Shown here piece by piece: positions 45,027 through 54,279 of a DNA stretch of 64,000 bases. Both the position numbers and the translations under genes were made by a program. Within the stretch, counting starts at the first letter, position 1, and each line of letters starts with the position of its first letter. Where the stretch lies: assembly GCA_030426955.1 (NCBI GenBank), contig JAUHXS010000006.1, positions 62,001-126,000 on the forward strand, in the 5' to 3' direction. This DNA comes from Bacteroidia bacterium. GTDB lineage: Bacteria; Bacteroidota; Bacteroidia; Chitinophagales; JAUHXS01. The notes beneath the pieces were generated by a model. It was given only the letters and a program-made list of their open reading frames with translations, ran no database searches and was not told the origin of the DNA.

Positions 45027-45809
45027 CTAAAGGTAATTTACAGGATTAGTATTAATGTTTGTTAAATGGAACGCAAAGGTAGGAAATTTTTTTGTTAATA
45101 AGTCATGTAATAGCTCCATTGTATATTGTTCACTCTCGTAATGACCGATATCTGCGATAATGATTTTACCATCAGCATCAAAGAATTGATGATATTTAAA
45201 ATCGCCCGTGATAAACACATCTGCTTCCTCGCGTATAGCTTTATCAAGGAGGAAGCTTCCAGCACCACCGCAAACAGCCACTTTTTTGATTGTATCTTTT
45301 ACTATCCGTGTATGTTTTATAGATTGGGTATTCATCGTAGACTTCAATGTTTTTAGGAAGTCTTTGCTATTCATTGCTTCAGGCAAGTAGCCAACCATAC
45401 CAGATCCAATCTGTTCATTTTCTGTAGAAGGAGATAATATCTTACAATTGGCTAAACCTATTTTCTCTGCTATTTTACGACTAACGCCCTCAAAAACATT
45501 ATCTAAATTGGTATGAGATGCATAAATAGCAATATCATTCTTAATTGCATTAATCACCGTTCTCTCAATGTAGTTTTTACCATTCAATTGCTTCAACCCT
45601 GAAAAAACGATTGGATGGTGCGCAATAATCAAGTTGCAACCTTTTTCAATTGCTTCCTCTACAATGCTTTCCGTTGAATCAAGGCAAAGGAGTACACTTT
45701 TTAGTTCCATTTCGGGGGAACCAACAATTAGTCCTGCATTATCATAAGATTCTTGAAGGTTAAGCGGTGCAATAGATTCAATGTAAGATGTAATATCTTG
45801 AACGATCAT
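45027..45809 (-). CDS. Nif3-like dinuclear metal-centre protein
   Basis: A 260-residue Nif3/YqfO family protein. Metal-binding motifs are SYDNAGLIVGSP, NLIIAHHPIVFSG, IYASHTNLDNV and, at the end, IADIGHYESEQYTMELL. Many Bacteroidota members carry a 100-residue CutA-like insert; this one has the short form. It is often called GTP cyclohydrolase I type 2, but the activity is uncertain. It is divergent from lpxK and followed by the CdsZ-like gene. Confidence 0.92.
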   Translation of the reverse strand: MIVQDITSYIESIAPLNLQESYDNAGLIVGSPEMELKSVLLCLDSTESIVEEAIEKGCNLIIAHHPIVFSGLKQLNGKNYIERTVINAIKNDIAIYASHTNLDNVFEGVSRKIAEKIGLANCKILSPSTENEQIGSGMVGYLPEAMNSKDFLKTLKSTMNTQSIKHTRIVKDTIKKVAVCGGAGSFLLDKAIREEADVFITGDFKYHQFFDADGKIIIADIGHYESEQYTMELLHDLLTKKFPTFAFHLTNINTNPVNYL

Positions 45810-45830
45810 ACGTTATATTCTGTTCTTGTT

Positions 45831-45838
45831 CAAAATTA
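45831..45838 (-). promoter_or_regulatory. Candidate -7 promoter box (TAATTTTG) for the Nif3-like gene
   Basis: Perfect TAnnTTTG on the minus strand, 21 nt before the ATG. A one-mismatch box for lpxK (TAAATTCG, 45841-45848) lies beside it on the plus strand. Confidence 0.4.
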
Positions 45839-45864
45839 GCTAAATTCGTTGTACAAAGAAACTC

Positions 45865-46926
45865 ATGAGTCAATTATTAAGACTTTTGTTATTCCCATTT
45901 GCTATTATCTACGGTAGTGCCATTGGTTTGAGAAACCTTCTCTATGATTTAAGAGTAATAAAACAACATAGTTCTCCATGTGTTGTCATTTCAGTAGGAA
46001 ATCTTACAACAGGTGGAACAGGAAAAACACCTCATATCCATTACTTGATTAAGTTACTGCAAAAGAAATATAACCTTGCTGTTTTGAGTAGAGGATATGG
46101 TAGAAAAACCAAACGATATCAAGAGGTTAATCTTGAAAGTATTCCTGATGCTACAGGAGATGAGTCGCTACAAACAAAAATTAGATATCCAGACGCTCAT
46201 GTTTTTGTTGATGAAAATAGAGCAAAGGGCATTCAAAGAATATTAAATGATCATGATAATGTAAATGTTATTTTGCTGGATGATGCTTTTCAGCATAGAA
46301 AAGTAAAACCCTCATTGTCTATTTTGTTAACGGCGTATGATGAGCTTTTTACAGAAGATTATATCTTACCGATGGGAAATCTAAGAGAGTCACGAACAGG
46401 ATATAAACGAGCGGACATAATTGTCGTTACTAAATGTCCTCCAGCAATAAGCTTCAAAAGACGGGAGGAAATTATCAATCAAATTAAGCCGCAAAAGGGA
46501 CAACAAGTCTTTTTTAGCTTTATTCAATATGCAGATGATTTAATATCACTAGATGGAAAGGAGAAAAAAGTTTTAAGTTCGAAAGTTAGATCTATTGCTT
46601 TGTCTGCAATAGCAAGGCCAGACTATTTCGAAAAGTATATATCAGAAAAAACTGATCCACTAAAGGTATTTCGTTTTAAAGATCATCATCACTTTACTGA
46701 AGATGACTTAAAGAAGATTGCTTTAGAAATCAAAAAACTTGAATTAGAAGGTATTATTATTTGTACAGAAAAAGATGCGGTTAAGCTCAGATCACATCAA
46801 GAACTTATTGATAAACTGAGATCATCAATTTTTGTATTGCCAATTGAGATGCAGTTTGTGAATAGTGATAACAATTCATTTGATAGTGCTATCTTCACAT
46901 TCTTAAAGGAATTCAATCATGAGTGA
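45865..46926 (+). CDS. lpxK: Tetraacyldisaccharide 4'-kinase
   Basis: A 353-residue inner-membrane kinase that phosphorylates the lipid A disaccharide. An N-terminal membrane helix (LLRLLLFPFAIIYGSAIGLRN) is followed by the P-loop VGNLTTGGTGKTPH, LSRGYGRKTK, DENRAKGI and LLDDAFQHRKVK. The family ILPMGNLRESRTGYKRAD and FKDHHHFTEDDL motifs are present. Length is normal. The presence of lpxK confirms a lipid A outer membrane. It overlaps the purine nucleoside phosphorylase gene by 8 bp. Confidence 0.96.
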   Translation: MSQLLRLLLFPFAIIYGSAIGLRNLLYDLRVIKQHSSPCVVISVGNLTTGGTGKTPHIHYLIKLLQKKYNLAVLSRGYGRKTKRYQEVNLESIPDATGDESLQTKIRYPDAHVFVDENRAKGIQRILNDHDNVNVILLDDAFQHRKVKPSLSILLTAYDELFTEDYILPMGNLRESRTGYKRADIIVVTKCPPAISFKRREEIINQIKPQKGQQVFFSFIQYADDLISLDGKEKKVLSSKVRSIALSAIARPDYFEKYISEKTDPLKVFRFKDHHHFTEDDLKKIALEIKKLELEGIIICTEKDAVKLRSHQELIDKLRSSIFVLPIEMQFVNSDNNSFDSAIFTFLKEFNHE

Positions 46927-47740
46927 ACTATTAAAACAGATCAAGGAAGCACAAGATTACATCGCTTCAAAAGCATCATTCCAACCACAGTATGGAATCA
47001 TATTAGGAACTGGTTTGGGAAATTTAGTAGGAGAGATAGATATAAAATATGAGTTGAACTATGAGGATATTCCAAACTTTCCCTTGTCCACTGTTGAGTC
47101 ACATAGTGGCAAGCTAATCTTTGGAAGTTTAGGCAACAAAAATGTTGTTGTGATGCAAGGGCGCTTTCACTATTATGAAGGATATTCTATGAAGCAGGTT
47201 ACCTTTCCTGTTAGAGTATTAAAGCAATTAGGCATTGAGAAACTCTTTATTTCTAATGTTTCTGGAAGCTTAAACCCTGATATTTTGAAAGGCACTATTT
47301 TTATGATTGAAGATCATATCAATCTTCAGCCTGATAATCCATTAGTAGGTAAAAATGACGATACTCTTGGACCAAGATTTCCTGACATGAGCCAACCATA
47401 TAACAAGGAGCTTATTACAAAAGCCTTGGCTATTGCTAAAGAGCATAATATTACGGCTACAAAAGGCGTTTATGTAAGTGTCCCTGGCCCGAACTTAGAG
47501 ACCAAGGCCGAGTATAAATATCTCAGAATTATAGGAGCGGATATTGTAGGTATGTCAACAGTTCCAGAAGTGATAGTAGCTAATCACATGAGTATCCCAA
47601 CCTTTGCCATTTCAGTTGTTACAGACGAAGGGTTTCATGAAGAGTTGCAACCCTTAAGTGTTGAAGAGGTAATTGCAACAGCCATTGAAGCAGAACCTAA
47701 GATGACTAAAGTGATGAAAGAGTTGATAGCAACCTGCTAA
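46919..47740 (+). CDS. Purine-nucleoside phosphorylase, trimeric type
   Basis: A 273-residue PNP that cleaves inosine and guanosine with phosphate. Visible are IILGTGLGNLVGEI (phosphate site), GRFHYYEGYSMKQVTFPVRVL, SNVSGSLNPDI, FMIEDHINLQPDNPL and the purine-binding GVYVSVPGPNLETKAEY..LRIIGADIVGMSTVPEVIVA region. The motifs are those of the PunA/human-type trimer rather than hexameric DeoD. It overlaps lpxK by 8 bp and is followed by the porin gene after 16 bp. Confidence 0.94.
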   Translation: MSELLKQIKEAQDYIASKASFQPQYGIILGTGLGNLVGEIDIKYELNYEDIPNFPLSTVESHSGKLIFGSLGNKNVVVMQGRFHYYEGYSMKQVTFPVRVLKQLGIEKLFISNVSGSLNPDILKGTIFMIEDHINLQPDNPLVGKNDDTLGPRFPDMSQPYNKELITKALAIAKEHNITATKGVYVSVPGPNLETKAEYKYLRIIGADIVGMSTVPEVIVANHMSIPTFAISVVTDEGFHEELQPLSVEEVIATAIEAEPKMTKVMKELIATC

Positions 47741-47756
47741 TTTAACGCAGATACGA

Positions 47757-49652
47757 TTGAAGATTTATCCAATATTCTTACTCTTTTTGTTTTTTACAGT
47801 TTATTGCTTTGCTCAAGATTCGTTGGGGTATAAAGTATCCAGGGTCAATGCCATTAATATTGATGGAGTAGAAGTACTCGCCGTAGACACGGGGCTAGAA
47901 GATTATGAATTATATGATCCGATTATGCCTGATAGAACTAGTTATGCGTATAACCTTGGTAATTTAGGCCTTCCTACTCAATCTTTATTGTTTAACCCAA
48001 TTACAGCAACAGGATTTAGCATGGGCTATCATCAATTTGATGCTTATTTATTTTCTGAAAACAATTTAAGGTATTACAATTCATATTATCCATATACAGA
48101 GATCAAATACGTATTGGGAGGAGATGCAGAGCAAATTATTGAAGCGCGACATACGCAAAATGTAAGGCCTAATTGGAATTTTGGCGTGCATTATCGAAGA
48201 ATTACTTCACCTGGATATTATTTACGTCAAAAATCGGGACATCATAATTTTGCTTTAACACAAAAATATAGTACCAGAGACAAACGATATGAAATTTGGG
48301 GAAGCTTAGGCTTGAATAGCGCAAAAGCAGAACAAAATGGTGGTGCGGCTATTGATTCTTTTTTTGGCAACCCATCTTATGTAACGAGGAATTTAGTTCC
48401 AGTTCAACTCAATAGTGCATTAAGTCAACGCAACAATAAGTTTGTATCGTTTAAGCAATATTTAAACTTTGGTGATAAACAGAAGGTACAAATAAATGAC
48501 TCAACATCATACGAAGTTATTGAGCCCAAGTTTAAACTATTTCATCAATTCAAATACGATACAAGGTTCTATGCATTTAAAGATTTTGACTCGTTACCTT
48601 TTATTCCTTTTTATGCTAATGGTGATTTGGACTCATTATATAGTATCGATTCAACGCGTCAACGGAACATCAATAATGAAGTAGGCTTTGTTTTCTTAAA
48701 CCGAAAAGATAGCTCGGTAGTTAATACATTTCATTTGAGCTTGAGTCATGATTATCATACTATAAATCAGAATTATTGGAGCACATTGTTTTATACAGGA
48801 GTGACTAGAAAGTATTTTGTTAGCAATGTTGGCCTTAACTTTCGTTTTGGTAATAAGGAAGCGCAGCAACGTAAGTTTAAGTATGGTATAGATGGATATT
48901 ATTGTTTTGCAGGTTATAATCAAGGTGATTACAAGGCATTAGGCAGTCTGGCATTTGAAATCTCTCCTCAAATGGGAGAAGTAAGTTTGGATTTGTCACA
49001 ACAACAACGCTCACCTGATTTTATAGCTAACAACTTTATATCAAGTTATTTTGAATGGAATAATGATTTTAGTTCGACACAAAGTACTCAATACGAAGTT
49101 CAATACGTGAACGATGAATATAAGGCTAGATTACGCTATAAAGGCACGATACTTTCCAATTATATTTATTGGGACAACACTTATCAGCCAAAGCAAGAGT
49201 TATCAAATATTTCTATCAATCAAATTAGTCTTCAGAAAGACTTTGAGTTTGGTGTATTCGGTCTGAATAATTTTGTCATTTACCAACAAGTTAATAGTAC
49301 CGTAATCAACATTCCAGAGTTTGTCTTTAGGCATAGCGTATACGCACATGGTTTTTTATTCAAAAAAGCGATGAGGTTCAGGACAGGAGTGAACGTATAT
49401 TATAACACGGACTTTTTTGTTAATGAATATATGCCAGTAACTGGACAGTTTGCAGTGCAAAATACAAGTATGCTAATTCAAGAGCCACGCCTAGATGTGT
49501 TTGTTAACTTGCGAATCAAACGAGTAAGAGTATTTGTACTTTATCAAAATCTGACCCAAGGCTTAGTACATAATGGCTTTTATGCTTTTCCCGATTATCC
49601 TTTTCCTGATGCTAAGATCAAGCTAGGATTGAATTGGAAATTTTTTGATTAA
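47757..49652 (+). CDS. Putative porin, Porin_10-like beta-barrel
   Basis: A 631-residue outer-membrane protein starting at TTG 47757, which gives a proper signal peptide (ends VYCFAQDS). The N-terminal part has LYDPIMPDRTSYAYNLGNLGLPTQSLLFNP in outline; the rest is alternating aromatic beta strands, ending with an aromatic residue (GLNWKFFD). This matches the Bacteroidota putative porin family (PF14121-like). It probably forms a channel for small solutes. It may be co-transcribed with lpxK and the phosphorylase. It overlaps the open frame of the next gene by 8 bp before correction of that start. Confidence 0.82.
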   Translation: MKIYPIFLLFLFFTVYCFAQDSLGYKVSRVNAINIDGVEVLAVDTGLEDYELYDPIMPDRTSYAYNLGNLGLPTQSLLFNPITATGFSMGYHQFDAYLFSENNLRYYNSYYPYTEIKYVLGGDAEQIIEARHTQNVRPNWNFGVHYRRITSPGYYLRQKSGHHNFALTQKYSTRDKRYEIWGSLGLNSAKAEQNGGAAIDSFFGNPSYVTRNLVPVQLNSALSQRNNKFVSFKQYLNFGDKQKVQINDSTSYEVIEPKFKLFHQFKYDTRFYAFKDFDSLPFIPFYANGDLDSLYSIDSTRQRNINNEVGFVFLNRKDSSVVNTFHLSLSHDYHTINQNYWSTLFYTGVTRKYFVSNVGLNFRFGNKEAQQRKFKYGIDGYYCFAGYNQGDYKALGSLAFEISPQMGEVSLDLSQQQRSPDFIANNFISSYFEWNNDFSSTQSTQYEVQYVNDEYKARLRYKGTILSNYIYWDNTYQPKQELSNISINQISLQKDFEFGVFGLNNFVIYQQVNSTVINIPEFVFRHSVYAHGFLFKKAMRFRTGVNVYYNTDFFVNEYMPVTGQFAVQNTSMLIQEPRLDVFVNLRIKRVRVFVLYQNLTQGLVHNGFYAFPDYPFPDAKIKLGLNWKFFD

Positions 49653-49671
49653 AAAAAATATAGATACAGAC

Positions 49672-50427
49672 ATGAGATATATAATACTTTGCTTACTCGT
49701 TAGCGTCATTAATCTATCATTTGCCCAAACAAAAGTAACCTTTCCATCATTAGATAGTCTTGACATCACAGCAGATGTTTATCATGTAGGAGACAAAAAC
49801 CCAGTAATCCTTCTTTGTCATCAAGCAGGATATAGTCGTGGTGAGTATATTGAAGTTGTACAAGTTTTAAATACATTTGGGTTTAATTGTATTGCTGTTG
49901 ATCAAAGATCAGGCAATGCTGTCAATGGCATAGAGAATGAAACTGCTAAGAGAGCTATTGAAAGGGGACTAATAGTTAAGGCCCCCGAGGATAGAAACGA
50001 TGTAGTAGATGGTTTTTTATCTGCTGAGCAAGACATCATTGCAGCTATAGAATACGTTTATCAAAAGTATAATCAGCCTATTTTGTTATTGGGCAGCTCT
50101 TATTCGGCATCATTGGTGTTAAAAGTTGCTGTTAAAAATGACAAAGTAAAAGCTGTGATTTCCTTTAGTCCAGGGGAGTACTTTGGGGAAAAGCTTCATC
50201 TTGAGGAAGCTATTAAGGAGCTAGATAAGCCTGCCTTTGTGACTTCATCACTTAAAGAGTCAAAACTAGTTGGGAAGTTAATTGAGGGTATTGACTCTGA
50301 TAAACTTGTGCATTTTACCCCTCAAAAAGGAGAGGGGGTACATGGTTCTCGATCACTTTGGAAATCTAATGATAACGGAGCTGAATATTGGGAGGCATTA
50401 GTTCAATTCCTTACACCGCTACGGTAA
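49672..50427 (+). CDS. Exported alpha/beta hydrolase
   Basis: ATG 49672 is chosen because it starts a signal peptide (MRYIILCLLVSVINLSFAQ); the open frame extends to 49645. The 251-residue product has the alpha/beta-hydrolase pattern: VILLCHQAGYSRGEY (oxyanion strand), LGSSYSASLVLKVA with nucleophile Ser in GSSYS, and a late His in GEGVHGSRSLW. It resembles dienelactone hydrolase-like esterases. Substrate unknown. It follows the porin gene closely and probably acts in the periplasm. Confidence 0.8.
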   Translation: MRYIILCLLVSVINLSFAQTKVTFPSLDSLDITADVYHVGDKNPVILLCHQAGYSRGEYIEVVQVLNTFGFNCIAVDQRSGNAVNGIENETAKRAIERGLIVKAPEDRNDVVDGFLSAEQDIIAAIEYVYQKYNQPILLLGSSYSASLVLKVAVKNDKVKAVISFSPGEYFGEKLHLEEAIKELDKPAFVTSSLKESKLVGKLIEGIDSDKLVHFTPQKGEGVHGSRSLWKSNDNGAEYWEALVQFLTPLR

Positions 50428-50472
50428 CATATATTATTTAATCTATACTTAGATTTCTAAAGAAGTGTTCAT

Positions 50473-50480
50473 TACATTTG
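50473..50480 (+). promoter_or_regulatory. Candidate -7 promoter box (TACATTTG) for cysH
   Basis: Perfect TAnnTTTG match, exactly 7 nt before the GTG start at 50488. Confidence 0.5.
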
Positions 50481-50487
50481 CATTGTT

Positions 50488-51141
50488 GTGCAAATAAATC
50501 AACTAAATAAGGATTACGAATATTTATCTCCTCAAAATAGGGTAGCTAGATTGTTTGAGGATTTTGAAGACGACAAAATATTGTTTACTTCATCATTTGG
50601 AACTTCCGCCATTTTTCTATTACACTTATTTTATACTGTTAAACCAGATGTGAAAGTCTATTTTATAGATACAACATATCATTTCAGAGAGACATTGGCA
50701 TACAAGCAACAAATTATGAGGCAGTATAATATTAATGTGATTGATTTGAAACCAGAAGAGTGGAAAAATAAGTTTACTCAAGAGGATAGAACATGGGAGA
50801 AAAACCCAGACTTTTGTTGTTCAATAAATAAAGTAGAACCGTTGGAAAAGGTAAAACAGAATTTTTCTGTTTGGGTTTCAGGCTTGATGCACCATCAAAA
50901 TCAATACAGAAAAGAATTAGACATTTTTGTTCAAAAAGAAAACATATTAAAGTTTCACCCGATTATTGATATTGCGCCAGAAGATGTACAAGGCTACAAG
51001 CAAAAACATAGCCTGCCAGAGCATCCTTTGATTGATTTAGGCTACGAATCTATTGGTTGTACGCATTGTACTAAACAAGGGCAGGGAAGAAGTGGCCGAT
51101 GGGATGGTTTTAGTAAAACAGAATGTGGCTTACATATTTAA
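50488..51141 (+). CDS. cysH: Adenylyl-sulfate reductase, 4Fe-4S CysH type
   Basis: A 217-residue reductase of assimilatory sulfate reduction, starting at GTG 50488. The nucleotide loop is FTSSFGTSAIFLLHL; VYFIDTTYHFRETLAY follows. The iron-sulfur ligands CC (DFCCSINK) and CxxC (GCTHCTK) are present, indicating the [4Fe-4S] APS-reductase type rather than the cluster-free PAPS enzyme. The catalytic Cys is in SKTECGLH at the end. No cysD, cysN or sulfite reductase gene is adjacent. A bidirectional terminator follows. Confidence 0.94.
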   Translation: MQINQLNKDYEYLSPQNRVARLFEDFEDDKILFTSSFGTSAIFLLHLFYTVKPDVKVYFIDTTYHFRETLAYKQQIMRQYNINVIDLKPEEWKNKFTQEDRTWEKNPDFCCSINKVEPLEKVKQNFSVWVSGLMHHQNQYRKELDIFVQKENILKFHPIIDIAPEDVQGYKQKHSLPEHPLIDLGYESIGCTHCTKQGQGRSGRWDGFSKTECGLHI

Positions 51142-51154
51142 AGACCTTAAATAG

Positions 51155-51181
51155 AAAAGGAGGTTTACTAAACCTCCTTTT
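51155..51181. terminator. Bidirectional terminator between cysH and the lipoprotein gene
   Basis: Perfect 12-bp stem AAAAGGAGGTTT (51155-51166) and AAACCTCCTTTT (51170-51181) with a 3-nt loop. A-rich on one side and T-rich on the other, so it can end both convergent transcripts. Confidence 0.85.
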
Positions 51182-51204
51182 CAGTCCTTTGCAACATTTT
51201 CTGC

Positions 51205-52110
51205 TTATAATTCTAATTCTTTCTCTTTTTTGCCATTTATAGAATAGGTTGCCTTGTTATCACAAGTTCCATCTCCATAATCTAGCTCAACTGTTAAGTC
51301 AGGAGTTACTATTTCAAAACTGCCATCAATTATCCATTTGCAACCAAGCTTTGCAATCAACTGTTCTAAGATAGTTACAGTTATTACGTTGCCACCACCA
51401 TCAACACCTGAGGCAGAACCTGTTAGCTTGAAAAATACAGCAAAGCCTGTTTCTAGGGTCCAAGTACCATTTCTTGTAGATTCCCATTGATCTACTATTA
51501 TAGTAGAGCCATCTGGATGAGTAATCTTACCACCTGCAACATCGACATCAAAAGAAGCCGTGATAAATGGAGTTACAAACTGTAGACTAACTTCTTTAGT
51601 TGTAATGGTCTTGTTGCCTTCTATAGCATAACCATCAATAGAGAAATCAACTAGTGTCGCTGTTGTTTGAGTTCCCTGTTCAAACCACTTACCATCTCTA
51701 ATAATTTCGATTTTCCCTTTTCTCGTTCTTCCATTTTGCTCACATCCATCAGTTCCATAATCAATAGTAACAGATTTTAAATACAAAGAATCTGCATGAT
51801 GGTGGTTGGTATCAGGATCGAATATGAAAGTTTCATTATTACTTAACGTATATGTTACTGTTGCACATTCTGGAATTTCACTAGCAAAAGCCCCACTTGT
51901 GCCTGTATTTTTAAATATACTAGTTTTAAATTGTCCATCCTCTACTTCGCTATTTGTCTTGCTAATCTCGTTAAACACATCAGAATACATCTTTTCTGCA
52001 ACATCGTTTGTTTCTGAGGCATCAATGGCGGTTTGTTTCTTTTTGCCACATGCTGAAATCAGCATAACTGAGAAAACTACTAAACTGGAAAATATTAATT
52101 GCTTTTTCAT
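51205..52110 (-). CDS. Lipoprotein, paralogue of 52179-52994
   Basis: A 301-residue lipoprotein with lipobox ISAC (C21) followed by GKKK. Body blocks are ECATVTYTLSN, SVTIDYGTDGCEQNGRTRKGKIEI, DFSIDGYAIEG, GTWTLETGF and LGCKWIIDGSFEIVT, VELDYGDGTCDNKATYSING. The same blocks in the same order occur in the next gene upstream. A short His run (DTNHHHADS) is present only here. The fold is beta-rich with paired cysteines. I cannot name the family; surface or periplasmic exposure is inferred. Confidence 0.8.
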   Translation of the reverse strand: MKKQLIFSSLVVFSVMLISACGKKKQTAIDASETNDVAEKMYSDVFNEISKTNSEVEDGQFKTSIFKNTGTSGAFASEIPECATVTYTLSNNETFIFDPDTNHHHADSLYLKSVTIDYGTDGCEQNGRTRKGKIEIIRDGKWFEQGTQTTATLVDFSIDGYAIEGNKTITTKEVSLQFVTPFITASFDVDVAGGKITHPDGSTIIVDQWESTRNGTWTLETGFAVFFKLTGSASGVDGGGNVITVTILEQLIAKLGCKWIIDGSFEIVTPDLTVELDYGDGTCDNKATYSINGKKEKELEL

Positions 52111-52178
52111 GATAGTTTTATTTATTAATTATAATTACAAAAATTGTGCCAATTGCCTAATATAAATATACTTAATTT

Positions 52179-52994
52179 TTACAATATTGAAATGGGTATG
52201 GTTAGGCTACCAACTGAAATAGTGGCATTTTGATCACAAGATCCATTTCCAAAATCGATTATTCTGTCATTTTGATTGCCTTCTGTTACCCTTAGTATTC
52301 CTTCTCTTAACCATTTGCAATTGAACGTATATGTTAAGCTTTGAGTGATTTTAGCTTTGAAATCAGTTTCAGTACTACTTTTACCGATAGAATTGCCACT
52401 TATTAGATAAATATCATCTAAAGGGTCAATAGAACTACATCCGTTTTGTTGCGTGAGATTCCAATTCGAACTCCATTCAATGGTTTTGTCACCATTGGAT
52501 ATGGTACCACTTCGAATAGTCATTGAAAAGTTGGATGAATCATTTGTTGATTTCTGGGTAATAGTGATAATTCCTTCAACTTCATATCCATCTATGACAT
52601 AATTTTTAGGGTTTATATCGATTACTGTACCGCTATCATCGTATTTGCCGTTTAAGCTGATTTCTAATAATCCTGACCTGTTCTTTCCATCTAAAGCGCT
52701 ACATCCACTATCGCTTGTAAAGTCTAATAAGATAGATTCTAAGTAATTATTTCCGTTAGACGAGGTAGCTGTGATTTTAGGACAGCTATATGATAGTTGA
52801 TAGGCGGGAGACTCCTCAGATCTTATAAAGGCGTCTGAGATTGAAAAAATAGAGAGAAAAGTACTTTTTGCAATTATTGCCTCCTCAGCAGTTAAGGTAT
52901 CATTATCTGGGTCAGGTGAGGGAGGGTTATCTTTTTTACAGGCATAAACTCCAATGACTAGAATATAAATTATATATTTTCTAATTATTGCCAT
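52179..52994 (-). CDS. Lipoprotein, paralogue of 51205-52110
   Basis: A 271-residue lipoprotein with a short signal and lipobox VYAC (C19) followed by KKDN. Blocks match its neighbour: YSCPKITATSSNGNN, LLDFTSDSGCSALDGKNRSGLLEISLNGKY, YVIDGYEVEGIITIT and FNCKWLREGILRVT, IIDFGNGSCDQNATISVG. A Pro/Asp-rich linker follows the lipid site (PPSPDPDNDT). Its ATG is 1 bp from the folA stop, so it is co-transcribed with folA. Function unknown. Confidence 0.8.
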   Translation of the reverse strand: MAIIRKYIIYILVIGVYACKKDNPPSPDPDNDTLTAEEAIIAKSTFLSIFSISDAFIRSEESPAYQLSYSCPKITATSSNGNNYLESILLDFTSDSGCSALDGKNRSGLLEISLNGKYDDSGTVIDINPKNYVIDGYEVEGIITITQKSTNDSSNFSMTIRSGTISNGDKTIEWSSNWNLTQQNGCSSIDPLDDIYLISGNSIGKSSTETDFKAKITQSLTYTFNCKWLREGILRVTEGNQNDRIIDFGNGSCDQNATISVGSLTIPISIL

Positions 52995-52995
52995 T

Positions 52996-53487
52996 TCAGG
53001 TCTTTATATAATTCATGAATGAATGATCATATAGGTTTTTTTCATCACTGCTGTGATTCTCTTGGTAAACTAGTTTCCAATTAGTTAAATTAATATCAGG
53101 GAAAAAAGTATCTCCATCAAAACTTTCATGAACTTTTGTCAAATAGAGTTTGTCGATTATAGGTAATGATTGTCTATAAATTTCCGCACCACCAATTATA
53201 AATGCTTCATCCTCATTTTCAGATTTCGCTTTTGCTATGGCCGCTTCTAAAGAGGATACGATGATGCAGCCCTTTGCCAAATAATTATTTTGTCTGGTAA
53301 TGATAATATTCGTTCTATTGGGCAATGCTTTTCCGATTGATTCGTAAGTCTTTCTTCCCATAATAATACAATGACCATTGGTGATGTTTTTAAACCTTTT
53401 GAGGTCATTAGGGATATGCCATATCAGGTCTTGATCTTTCCCGATAACATTGTTTTCTGCTATTGCGACAATTGCCGAAAGTACCAT
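52996..53487 (-). CDS. folA: Dihydrofolate reductase
   Basis: A 163-residue enzyme that regenerates tetrahydrofolate with NADPH. Motifs: VAIAENNVIGKDQDLIWHIPNDLKRFKNIT (substrate loop and W), CIIMGRKTYESIGKALPNRTNIIITR (NADPH), AFIIGGAEIYRQSLP and LYLTKVHESFDGDTFFPD. Standard length, cytoplasmic. Thymidylate synthase, its usual partner in Bacteroidota, is not adjacent; instead the two lipoprotein genes follow. Confidence 0.96.
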   Translation of the reverse strand: MVLSAIVAIAENNVIGKDQDLIWHIPNDLKRFKNITNGHCIIMGRKTYESIGKALPNRTNIIITRQNNYLAKGCIIVSSLEAAIAKAKSENEDEAFIIGGAEIYRQSLPIIDKLYLTKVHESFDGDTFFPDINLTNWKLVYQENHSSDEKNLYDHSFMNYIKT

Positions 53488-53543
53488 ATACTAATAACGA
53501 AGAATTAAGAGATTTATTTTAAGGCTAAGTGCTATCATAAAGG

Positions 53544-54245
53544 CTACATCCCGACAGTTTGCATTAGTTCCTTGAGCTTGTTGTCGAACTCATCTTTTGA
53601 GATGACTTTATAGCCTTTTTCGAGCTCAAAGACTTCGTTGTCTATTGGTATTTGTTTTACTTCTTTTGCTGTGAGTCTCATTTTTAAATCCATATGCTCA
53701 AATGTATATTCCATGAGTAACCCATCAATTGATTCATAAGGGCTATGCCAGTTGATGTTGTTACTCCCAATCTCTTCTGAATAATAAATGTCAAATTCTT
53801 TGTTGCTTTCTACATCTTGTACGCTTGCAGACTTACATTCCCATTGCAGTATCTTCTTTTTTTGATCAGTTTGGGTTACTAAGTAATTTGGTAGTAAGTT
53901 AGCTTCCATCTCTAAGTCATCATCTCTTAAAATGCATACATAAGTATTGCCCCATAGTTGCATGACTTCTTTTACTTCTTCTTTGTCAGAGTCTGCTAAA
54001 TATTTTAACTGAACTGCCCCCATTCCAATACTTAAATCTATTCTAGTTTTATCTTCCTTGAAATTCATTACCAGCTTTTTAGGTAAAAAAATCCTAATAG
54101 GGCTTGAAGGGTTGATGTCTGGGAATGCTATGGCGTACTCAACCATTCCTTGGTTTACCGCTTTCTTTTTTTCTTGGCACGAGTTTAACGCAATCGCGAT
54201 AGATACGATAAAGATTAGTGTGAAGTAGGGTTTCTGTAAATTCAT
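53544..54245 (-). CDS. Hypothetical lipoprotein, DUF4412-like
   Basis: ATG 54245 is preferred to GTG 54251. The 233-residue product has a signal ending IALNSC followed by QEKKK, so it is lipid-anchored. The rest is beta-rich with MVEYAIAFPDINPSS, LVMNFKEDKTRIDLSIGMGAVQL and FDIYYSEEIGSNNINW; this resembles DUF4412/GLPGLI-like periplasmic proteins, but the match is loose. It lies between folA and an enoyl-CoA hydratase gene on the same strand. Confidence 0.65.
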   Translation of the reverse strand: MNLQKPYFTLIFIVSIAIALNSCQEKKKAVNQGMVEYAIAFPDINPSSPIRIFLPKKLVMNFKEDKTRIDLSIGMGAVQLKYLADSDKEEVKEVMQLWGNTYVCILRDDDLEMEANLLPNYLVTQTDQKKKILQWECKSASVQDVESNKEFDIYYSEEIGSNNINWHSPYESIDGLLMEYTFEHMDLKMRLTAKEVKQIPIDNEVFELEKGYKVISKDEFDNKLKELMQTVGM

Positions 54246-54279
54246 CGTCACTCAATATAGGAATAAATCAACGGCTTAC

